In this document: positions 10,017 to 17,400 of the stretch, one piece after another
How the letters are laid out: every line of letters begins with the position of its first letter
Numbering within the stretch: position 1 is the first letter of the stretch
Virus record (IMG/VR): IMGVR_UViG_3300029319_007336
Location: 1-21,549 of that record
Source: a virus
Direction: 5' to 3' (one strand)
Length of the DNA stretch: 21,549 bases
Position numbers and translations under genes: made by a program
Notes under the pieces: model-generated
What the model was told of the DNA's origin: nothing
The model's database searches: none
What the model saw: the letters and a program-made list of their open reading frames with translations, nothing else

Positions 10017-13000
10017 AAGGATCTGTAAAAATAAAAAAGGTTTTCTCAGGAGGAAGAGAAGAGTTAGTTTGTGAGGACCACAATATATTAACTGATGGTC
10101 TAGGTGTTGGTGTAGTTAATTTATTTTCAGATAGAGGATCAAGTAAAGTAGAGGACCATATTGTCGGATATTTTCAAGTCGGCACAGGAAGGCTTGACCC
10201 TGACGGTCAAGATGTTTCAAAAGCTAAGTATATCAGCACACTATCAAATCCCCTAAACGAAGAGAATCTATACGGCGATGGTTCAGAAACTAAAGTTGAT
10301 ACGCATAAGATTATGTATTATCATAAAACAAACTTCGCTCCAAATTACAGCGTCCCCCCAGGCGTAGATAATGCGGTTTTTGCACATTTACCTGATGCGT
10401 ACAGCACTTCAATTATTGATGGCGTGGTAAATTACAGGCTTGTTCTAACTGAAGCAATGGCTAATGACCTGGATGCCCCCATAACTGAGTTTGGTCTTTT
10501 CAGTCGAGATGCTGAAGGCAATATCAGAGGAGATCAATCTGTTTTGGTGGCTTACAAGAATTTTCCTGAGAATGAAGGTGTCACCAAAACCTCGGACTTT
10601 TCCCTTGTGATTGATTGGCAGCTAAAGTTTGTTGATGAGCCCACTGAAACAAACCCATTGCCTGGAGATCGTAGTAATGTCGTTATAATTATGATGGATG
10701 ACGTTGGGATTGATCAGTTAGGTGTTTATGATGAACTTAACCCATATGACCTAGCAAACACTAATTTTGCAGACGCAAGTCCATTTCCTCCATTAGACAA
10801 CGCGCAAGGCTCATCTGTTTATCCATACACTCCCGCTCTAAGTGCGATTGCAGCATCTGGGGTCAAATTCGTTAATTTTAGAGCACAGCCTATGTGTAGC
10901 CCCACCCGTGCCGCACTACTAACTGGTAAATACAATTTTGGATCAAGAGACTATTTAGACACAGGTGACGGGTTTTGGGGACCAGGATTTGGAATGGTGG
11001 CAGATGCATCACTTGTGCGGACACGGGGTGGCCTCAAAGGATTAAACTCTGAGTACCCTTTTTTACAAAATGATGGGGAGTATAGGCTTTTATCGGAGGC
11101 TGTTGCTGATGTTAATGGGGCCGATAACACCATAGCAAAACAAAAAGTTTTCGCTGAATACATGCATGACCCAGGAATGCTGTATCAGGCGGCAATGTTT
11201 GGAAAATGGCATTTAGCATTTTCAGATGAAAAAGTAATTTATTGTGAAGATGCAAATTCAGGTGATGTTATCAAAGGTGATGGTTGGGCGCATATAAAAG
11301 ATGTAGGGAAGTGGGATTACTATGCAGCCACGTTCTCAAACTTAAATGGTAATGTTGTGCCTGGTTTTAAATATTTAACTGGATCTTGGAAAGATAGCGA
11401 GGGATGGCCTCATTTTCTTGGTAGCGCAGCGAGTTCAACAGATGGAAAGCAAATGGGCTATGTTAACTTTTTTGCTAATATTAATGGGGATCTTGTAACA
11501 GTTTCTGATGCTGGTTATACGACTTTTAAACAGGCTGCTTCGGGCATGAACCCCCAAGAGGGAGACCCTTCTAGCTTCACCACAAACTATATTTTTTCAG
11601 CCGCAAGTGCTTATTTCAACACAGCTACTGAGCCCTTCTTTATGTATATCTCGCCTAATATGCCACACACACCATATACACAGCCTCATTCAGAGGGCGT
11701 TTATACTAAGCACTATAAAGAAAATAATCGCTTAAAAGTTTTGTATAGAAATTCACAATCACATGTTGATATGGAGCCAGGAGGCGAAGCAGCGGTTTCT
11801 GCAACCTGGGAATCGACGAACGCTATGCTTGAGAATTTTGATTATGTTCTTAGCGCGTTCTTAGACGGGTTGAATGAGAATAAAAAGCAGAATACTATAT
11901 TCATAATTACTTCAGATAATGGATCTGTCGTGACTGATATGAATAGAAGAGGCGCATTCTGTTCTTCTATAGGTTTAGGCTCATTAGCAGGGAGTGTTGC
12001 TCCTTTTAACTCAGGAGGATCAGCAGGTTTCGGAGCAACATACGACAAAATGCTTAATCTAGGTGCATACGGCTCAGCCTTAGACCCTCCTCAGTTTAGG
12101 CGAGGCGGAGAAAACGATTCCCCTAACGGATTCAAGGCATCCTTGTATGATCGAGGTATGTTAGTACCAATGATCGTTAGTGGGGGCAGTAATACGAGCT
12201 TGTCTGGGGGACCTCCAGAGTCCTATCAAGGTAGAACTACAAGTGCGTTAGCTGACATAACTGACATACTGGCAACGGTTGTTGATATTGGTGGAGGTGA
12301 TTTAGGCTCAGTTCCTTCAGATTCAATTTCTTTTTATGATATTCTTAAAGGAACGACAAACGCATCTTCTCACGCGAGGCAATACTCGTTCGGTGAAATA
12401 TATTTTCCAATAGGTAATAGCACGGGAAATACAGGCAACTATGGTACTGAGACAGGATTAGTGGGTGCTTGCTTGCCATCAGAGCCTCCTGCTGGAGATG
12501 CGGCCACGACTTTGCGACAAGGAGATCCTACAGTTCCTAGGACGAGGAGGTCAGCGTTAACTATAAGGTTTGAAAAAGATGATTTTGTAGGCTTTATCCC
12601 ACCTGCTTTAGTGCCTACTTTAAACTATTGTGTGCAGTTAGGTATTGTAGAAGACACTACTGATATATCTTGGAGCACTAGGGAGGAAATACCCGAAGCC
12701 AGTGCTGGAGTTTGGAAGATTATTCGCCCAGGGTCAGGTAGAATCAATCTCCCTGGTGGCTACTCTGGCAATGTTGGAGAGGGTGAAACTTTAGGTAAAG
12801 GTAGATGGTATGAGGAGCTATACCATTTACAGAAGCAAGATTTCACGGGAGCAGACCTCTATGAATTACACGATTTAATTCCTGAGGAATATAAAGGAAC
12901 AGGAGCTAACGGGATTGTAAAAAACTTAATCGTCTCTGCCGTAAGTTCCATTGGAGGATCGGGCGAACTAAATAATACTAATGAGTACTGGAATCTCTCC

Positions 13001-13168
13001 AGAATCTTTGAGGCTTGCCATAGTTCCATGGCGCAGTTTTTGAGTAAGAGATGGGATCCAGCCAAAACTCTTAATGAGATTATTTTACAAGCTCCTGACT
13101 TATTAGGAGAGCCGGGAGAGGGAAGTGAATCAAAATCTGGAAAGGGAGACAGTAAGAAAAAATACTAA
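10013..13168 (+). CDS. Virion-associated sulfatase: attachment module fused to formylglycine-type sulfatase
   Basis: This 1051-residue two-part protein begins with residues 1-206, the paralogous attachment module (FQVGTG, EFGLFSRD, final FSLVIDWQLKF). After a short linker, residues ~223-930 form a type I sulfatase of the alkaline phosphatase superfamily, which hydrolyses sulfate esters. Catalytic residues seen: metal-binding Asp229-Asp230 (MMDDVG); PMCSPTRAALLTG with Cys295 (formylglycine site) and Arg299; GKWH with Lys398 and His400; MPHTP with His552; SDNG with Asp635 and Asn636; FKASLYDRG with Lys708. The family's ELYxL-type C-terminal segment is present near residues 930-955. The last ~20 residues are Gly/Ser/Lys-rich. 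No signal peptide is seen, as expected for a phage structural protein released by lysis. The start at 10013 is chosen for the GGAGAG site, the ATGA overlap and alignment with the paralogues. Phosphonate monoester hydrolases share the CxPxR motif and are an alternative. The sulfatase call is firm; virion location is inferred from module and context. Confidence 0.88.
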   Translation: MKGSVKIKKVFSGGREELVCEDHNILTDGLGVGVVNLFSDRGSSKVEDHIVGYFQVGTGRLDPDGQDVSKAKYISTLSNPLNEENLYGDGSETKVDTHKIMYYHKTNFAPNYSVPPGVDNAVFAHLPDAYSTSIIDGVVNYRLVLTEAMANDLDAPITEFGLFSRDAEGNIRGDQSVLVAYKNFPENEGVTKTSDFSLVIDWQLKFVDEPTETNPLPGDRSNVVIIMMDDVGIDQLGVYDELNPYDLANTNFADASPFPPLDNAQGSSVYPYTPALSAIAASGVKFVNFRAQPMCSPTRAALLTGKYNFGSRDYLDTGDGFWGPGFGMVADASLVRTRGGLKGLNSEYPFLQNDGEYRLLSEAVADVNGADNTIAKQKVFAEYMHDPGMLYQAAMFGKWHLAFSDEKVIYCEDANSGDVIKGDGWAHIKDVGKWDYYAATFSNLNGNVVPGFKYLTGSWKDSEGWPHFLGSAASSTDGKQMGYVNFFANINGDLVTVSDAGYTTFKQAASGMNPQEGDPSSFTTNYIFSAASAYFNTATEPFFMYISPNMPHTPYTQPHSEGVYTKHYKENNRLKVLYRNSQSHVDMEPGGEAAVSATWESTNAMLENFDYVLSAFLDGLNENKKQNTIFIITSDNGSVVTDMNRRGAFCSSIGLGSLAGSVAPFNSGGSAGFGATYDKMLNLGAYGSALDPPQFRRGGENDSPNGFKASLYDRGMLVPMIVSGGSNTSLSGGPPESYQGRTTSALADITDILATVVDIGGGDLGSVPSDSISFYDILKGTTNASSHARQYSFGEIYFPIGNSTGNTGNYGTETGLVGACLPSEPPAGDAATTLRQGDPTVPRTRRSALTIRFEKDDFVGFIPPALVPTLNYCVQLGIVEDTTDISWSTREEIPEASAGVWKIIRPGSGRINLPGGYSGNVGEGETLGKGRWYEELYHLQKQDFTGADLYELHDLIPEEYKGTGANGIVKNLIVSAVSSIGGSGELNNTNEYWNLSRIFEACHSSMAQFLSKRWDPAKTLNEIILQAPDLLGEPGEGSESKSGKGDSKKKY
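10895..10909 (+). other. Sulfatase active-site motif C-S-P-T-R (formylglycine site)
   Basis: The codons encode Cys295-Ser-Pro-Thr-Arg299 within PMCSPTRAALLTG, which satisfies the classical sulfatase signature. The cysteine must be oxidised to formylglycine for catalysis, by FGE or an anaerobic sulfatase-maturating enzyme. No maturase gene lies in this window. Confidence 0.92.
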
Positions 13169-13170
13169 TG
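13166..13170 (+). promoter_or_regulatory. TAATG stop-start overlap (translational coupling)
   Basis: The stop of the sulfatase gene and the ATG of the 192-residue module gene share one base. The nearest purine-rich sequence, GGGAG at 13144-13148, is about 19 bases from the ATG, too far for a good ribosome binding site, so coupling is likely. Confidence 0.55.
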
Positions 13171-13746
13171 GATAAATTTCAACCAAAAGGGCATCTAGAA
13201 GTTATCAAAATTTATGACGATGGTAGCGAAGAAACTCACTTTACTGAAAGTAATGTAATTACTTCTGGTATGGGAGTGGGCTTGGCTCATTTGTACGCAG
13301 GTTCGGGCGGTAACAAAATTTATGATTTTCAAGTTCTAAATTTTCAGGTCGGAACGGGTGGTGATACTGGGGATTATGGAGCATCTTCCTATAAGCTAAC
13401 CACTCCTTTGACAGAGGCAAACTACTTAAGTACGGGAAGTGAAGTTTTAATAGAAAATATGAAACCTATTCAGAATGGATCTGTTAAAGGCCAGCAAGAA
13501 ACTTTTGTTAGAGTGCCATTCTCAAATATACAAAAAGTTACGCCTCATTCCGTCAGATTTACTCTCCTGCTAGATAGAAATACAGCAAATGGACTAGCAA
13601 ATAACCTTGATGAAGTTGGATTGTTCATGCGTAATCCGAGAGGACTAAATACTCCTAGTCCTATACTGGTCGCTTATAGACCTTTTACTAGTTTAAAAAA
13701 GACTAGCACGTTTTCACTTTTATTTAAGTGGACTTTAACTTTTTAA
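13168..13746 (+). CDS. Stand-alone attachment-module protein (paralogue of the sulfatase N-terminus)
   Basis: This 192-residue protein is almost entirely the module found at residues 1-206 of the sulfatase protein. Residues 33-64 align without gaps to residues 28-59 of that protein, with 15 of 32 identical by my count, including GVG and FQVGTG. The C-terminal part matches in order: RFTLLLDRNTANGL, LDEVGLFMR, ILVAYRPF, and a closing FSLLFKWTLTF strand. It carries no enzymatic or lectin domain. It could be a structural adaptor, a cap that occupies an attachment site without an effector, or the ancestral form from which genes 3 and 4 grew. Function is not recognised beyond probable virion protein. 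It follows the sulfatase gene by a one-base overlap and precedes the beta-helix gene by three bases. Confidence 0.7.
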   Translation: MDKFQPKGHLEVIKIYDDGSEETHFTESNVITSGMGVGLAHLYAGSGGNKIYDFQVLNFQVGTGGDTGDYGASSYKLTTPLTEANYLSTGSEVLIENMKPIQNGSVKGQQETFVRVPFSNIQKVTPHSVRFTLLLDRNTANGLANNLDEVGLFMRNPRGLNTPSPILVAYRPFTSLKKTSTFSLLFKWTLTF

Positions 13747-13749
13747 AAT

Positions 13750-16700
13750 ATGCCTTTTTACCCAAACGACATTTACGCAACTAGCGCAGGAACAGAAATA
13801 TTTAATTATTTTAATCCTTTTGTTACAAAGTTTGATGCTGAATCATTCTATAACTTTGAACAAGATAATCAACCTTTGTATGATTTAGAGGAACGTACAT
13901 TTGGTTTATGGGAAAAGGCAACAGGATACGCTACCTCCTCTTTGAATGGTATGCCTCTCGTTGTTTCTGGAAGCACTTTCACTGGTAATAGAAATGTTTT
14001 CACAAACTTACAAGATGCTATTAATTCGCTTCCTAATGTTATCCGAACTCCTACTTTGGTTGAAGTTGCAACTTCAGGTTACTTAGGTGGTTTGGAGTTA
14101 AAAAATATAAAAATTGTTGAAGACGGAGTTTTAGAGATTATCAACAGAGGCTGTGCAAAAATATACTCTGGAAAGGGGGGGATTGTGTCAACTTCGTCAG
14201 TCGGCCTTGGGACCGCTGGTGACTTAGCTAATGAAACATACATTACGTCGATTTCTTCAGTTGATTTAAGTGCAACGATTACAAATACGTCTGCAATGGG
14301 GGCCATGGACCGTCGTGGTTATCTGGTTGGTGGTGTAAATTGTTCAGGTATATTTGATTCTATTTTTAATAGGACCTTTGTTCAGGTAATTAATATGGCT
14401 CAAGGAGGGCGAAGGACTGGTAGGCTTAGCTTAGGTTTTGTGGATCCACTGAATCTAGCTACTGGGCCACTTGTCTCTGGCACAGGGGCATTCGCATTTA
14501 ATGTAGCAAACTACGAGTTAAATGCTTTTGGACTTACTGGTAATGTGACTGATAAGACTCCAGGTTCATCAGATGTGTCCGCAGTTCGCGGTGATACTCA
14601 AGCTAGACTTAGTAGAACCACAACTGAAGGTGAATTTAATGATACCACTGTTGCAGGTTTAACATACGCTAATGCAGTATCTTCTATCACTGTTGAAAAC
14701 TGCAATGGTCCTTTGTATATTCGCGGCTTCTGTGTTGACGGGGTTAAAGGGTCTACAGATCTATATTTAAATAGCACTTATAAAAATCCAGTAGGCATAA
14801 GCGTTGTGAACTCTAACCCTGTGATTGAGAACTGTTCAGTGATGCGATGCACTGAAACGGGCGCTAAATTTGTTGATTCCGATGTTACTTTAGCTAGAGG
14901 ATTCTTTGCAAATAGGAATTACTTGGTTAACGACTCAGGAAACGGTCGATCCTCTACTGAGACTGTGGGGCTACACGCAATAAATAGTAATGTTAACCTT
15001 GAGATTAACGCTCTCTACGCTTCAGGTAGTGACTATTTGTTTAATACGCAGAATCATACTTATGGTGCTATTTTTGAAAACAGCACTATTAGAGGGGGTC
15101 AGGGTAGGCCACAGCCAACTGAGAATGATGCCTGCATTTCCTTTGGTTACAATGAGGTAGGTTTTAAGGCAATTAATTCTACGATTGCTCTTAGTGGAAA
15201 CTTAGACGTTTATAATAACCATATGGGTATGAAGTTAATTAATACTCATTTATCAACAGATAGGCTTACTGTTGAAAACCAAACTTTTAATGGGATTGAC
15301 GCAGAAAATTCAGTCATTAACTACAATAACAGCCACACTAGAAAAGATTATCGGACTGACGCGGACGGGAAAAGAATAACACAGACTGAGTTCTTGTACA
15401 ACGGATCACACCTTAACCTGCATAGTGGAAGTAGATTTACCTACTTCAAAGACTCAACCACTTCAGCAACGCCTGTTAATATTCACTCTAAGTTTGGTGG
15501 TTTACGATTTGCTGATAACCATGGTGTCTCTAGTGTACCAGGGATTAAATTAAGCAACTCTAAAGCAGATTTATTACACCCTAGAATTATCGCTAGTAGC
15601 ACCCAAATTCAAACGCTTAGAATGGATGTTAAAGGTGCAGCCGTACAAGCAGAGAACTCTTCTGAGGTAACTTTCCTAGGAACTCAAAATGGTGCCACGC
15701 TTATCGAAGGTAATCCCGCAATTAACACGGGAGGTAGGCGAGTTGCAGGTGTATACGCTGGTGATAACTCAAAGGTCAGTTTTAGAGGACCTACGGCGAT
15801 TGTTCAGTTCGGAACGAATGTTCTAGCCAATAGAAACTCAGTTATGGAATTTGTTCCACACAGAAATGCACACGGTAGACTTGATATCGAGGGTTTCAAC
15901 TTAACAAATACTAGAAACCATACCTGTGTTGAACTACACTCAATAAACAAAGCATGTCTAGCAGCTAACAATAGCTCCAATATTGTGATGGAAGATTTAG
16001 GTAGTGTTCAAGCATTATACCTTAGTGCAGGTAGTACTGATTACACTCAAGCAGTCATCGCTAACTGCGTAAGCGCAGGCTCAATCCAGTTTTACCCAAA
16101 TCCAGCTTTAGGCTCATATGCAAACTCTACAGATGATGTTAGTCTTCCAGATGACTCTATTTCCGATGACATTTTTACTGCATCCACTATCACAGGGTCT
16201 AACTTTTATTCAAGCCCTACGAATTACAACTATAAGCTGAATGATTATCATGGTCATGACGCTTCCAACATAATTAACAACACTGTCTCTAGAGGAGGTA
16301 TGTGTTTGCAAGCTTTTGGGAATAGTATTGTTAATGTTAACAATGTTCATTTTCCTACAGGCTGGGCAAACGCTGAGGGAACTTTTTATGATACTAGTGC
16401 TACCGCTGATAGGTGTAATCAATTAAGAATGTGGCTCTTTGGTCACGGTTCAAAACTCTATGCCTCACATATCGCTTTGAGCGGTACTGCCCCATCTGCG
16501 CTTGATCATCCAAATACCTCGCAACCTGTATATTATGGACCAAGATCCGTATATCTGAGTGGCTTATCAAATAACGACGAATATGGAGCAGGAACTGTCA
16601 TTGATGTTGAGGGTGATTCAGCCAGAGTAGCTTACAATGCTTTATCCTCTACACCTAACACAAGCTCATTAAGTGTTCTCGATTCCTACGGTTTAGGAGT

Positions 16701-17400
16701 TCAGATATCAGGAACCTTCGGTATAGGCCGCTCTGGTGGGGGCGTAGACGCCATAACTTCCGCACTCAATGATGTTGCGGCAAACCGAAAAGATGTTTAT
16801 GGGTATCTGGTGGCTCAAAACCGAGGACCATTCAGGCTATTCTTCGCCCCCAACCCTGCCATGCGTTTTGTTGGCTACGCTTCTGGAGCGATTAGCACCT
16901 TCACTGGACACCCACAACACACTCAAGCCGAGCAACGAGGAACATGGGCCACAAGAGATACTAGGCCCATGCAGCATATAGCGCAAGGGTATAACCTATC
17001 TGGCCCTGTGGGCGTTCCAGACGGTATCCTTGCTCAGGAGGGCGGTATGGAGCCAAGTTCAATGCACAATATATTAATAAACACTTTCATTGGGGCAAAT
17101 GATTTTGGTGCTGAAAAAGCGGGAGGTGTTCCCTTCGCGGCTGCCTCTGGATATTACTATCCCTCTGGAATGTTACCAGCAGAAGGTATAGTTGCTTATA
17201 TAGATCAAAGTGCTGCTGATGTTTTTGCTAACGCAAAGCACTGCGCTAGGTCCCCGCTTTCAGGGGGTATGGATCCTTTAGTATCAATATACAGATCAAC
17301 GCTAGATTCAGGTGGGGTAGGTGCAGCAGGTACAGCAGGCACATCAAGGGGAGTAGGAATTAGATCCCTTAACATAATTGATAATAGGAGAGATGTTTAA
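13750..17400 (+). CDS. Parallel beta-helix tailspike-like protein
   Basis: This 1216-residue protein is a probable tailspike or receptor-binding protein. Residues 28-57 (FDAESFYNFEQDNQPLYDLE and what follows) form a short motif shared with the next gene, probably the virion anchor. Residues ~75-135 resemble the start of a pectate-lyase-like fold: NLQDAINSLPN followed by VEVATSGYL strands. From about residue 305 to 770 the chain repeats rungs typical of right-handed parallel beta-helices, with recurring N-S/N-x-[VI] turns such as GISVVNSNPVIENC, GLHAINSNVNLEI, GFKAINSTIALSG, GIDAENSVINYNN and GVYAGDNSKVSFRG. The last ~200 residues are Gly/Ala/Ser-rich and may form a trimerisation or receptor-binding tip. 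No certain catalytic triad was located, so polysaccharide lyase or hydrolase activity is plausible for the fold but not shown. No clear ribosome binding site precedes the ATG; it lies three bases after the previous stop. Confidence 0.75.
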   Translation: MPFYPNDIYATSAGTEIFNYFNPFVTKFDAESFYNFEQDNQPLYDLEERTFGLWEKATGYATSSLNGMPLVVSGSTFTGNRNVFTNLQDAINSLPNVIRTPTLVEVATSGYLGGLELKNIKIVEDGVLEIINRGCAKIYSGKGGIVSTSSVGLGTAGDLANETYITSISSVDLSATITNTSAMGAMDRRGYLVGGVNCSGIFDSIFNRTFVQVINMAQGGRRTGRLSLGFVDPLNLATGPLVSGTGAFAFNVANYELNAFGLTGNVTDKTPGSSDVSAVRGDTQARLSRTTTEGEFNDTTVAGLTYANAVSSITVENCNGPLYIRGFCVDGVKGSTDLYLNSTYKNPVGISVVNSNPVIENCSVMRCTETGAKFVDSDVTLARGFFANRNYLVNDSGNGRSSTETVGLHAINSNVNLEINALYASGSDYLFNTQNHTYGAIFENSTIRGGQGRPQPTENDACISFGYNEVGFKAINSTIALSGNLDVYNNHMGMKLINTHLSTDRLTVENQTFNGIDAENSVINYNNSHTRKDYRTDADGKRITQTEFLYNGSHLNLHSGSRFTYFKDSTTSATPVNIHSKFGGLRFADNHGVSSVPGIKLSNSKADLLHPRIIASSTQIQTLRMDVKGAAVQAENSSEVTFLGTQNGATLIEGNPAINTGGRRVAGVYAGDNSKVSFRGPTAIVQFGTNVLANRNSVMEFVPHRNAHGRLDIEGFNLTNTRNHTCVELHSINKACLAANNSSNIVMEDLGSVQALYLSAGSTDYTQAVIANCVSAGSIQFYPNPALGSYANSTDDVSLPDDSISDDIFTASTITGSNFYSSPTNYNYKLNDYHGHDASNIINNTVSRGGMCLQAFGNSIVNVNNVHFPTGWANAEGTFYDTSATADRCNQLRMWLFGHGSKLYASHIALSGTAPSALDHPNTSQPVYYGPRSVYLSGLSNNDEYGAGTVIDVEGDSARVAYNALSSTPNTSSLSVLDSYGLGVQISGTFGIGRSGGGVDAITSALNDVAANRKDVYGYLVAQNRGPFRLFFAPNPAMRFVGYASGAISTFTGHPQHTQAEQRGTWATRDTRPMQHIAQGYNLSGPVGVPDGILAQEGGMEPSSMHNILINTFIGANDFGAEKAGGVPFAAASGYYYPSGMLPAEGIVAYIDQSAADVFANAKHCARSPLSGGMDPLVSIYRSTLDSGGVGAAGTAGTSRGVGIRSLNIIDNRRDV
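17386..17392 (+). promoter_or_regulatory. Ribosome binding site AGGAGAG
   Basis: AGGAGAG ends 8 bases before the ATG at 17401, within the last codons of the beta-helix gene. It supports that ATG as the start of the following gene, which directly abuts the preceding TAA. Confidence 0.75.

Noticed and set aside
10013-13168. Sulfatase as an ordinary secreted host enzyme or metabolic cargo gene
   Set aside because: There is no signal peptide, the N-terminal 206 residues are a virion-type module with paralogues on both sides, and the gene is overlapped by structural genes at both ends.
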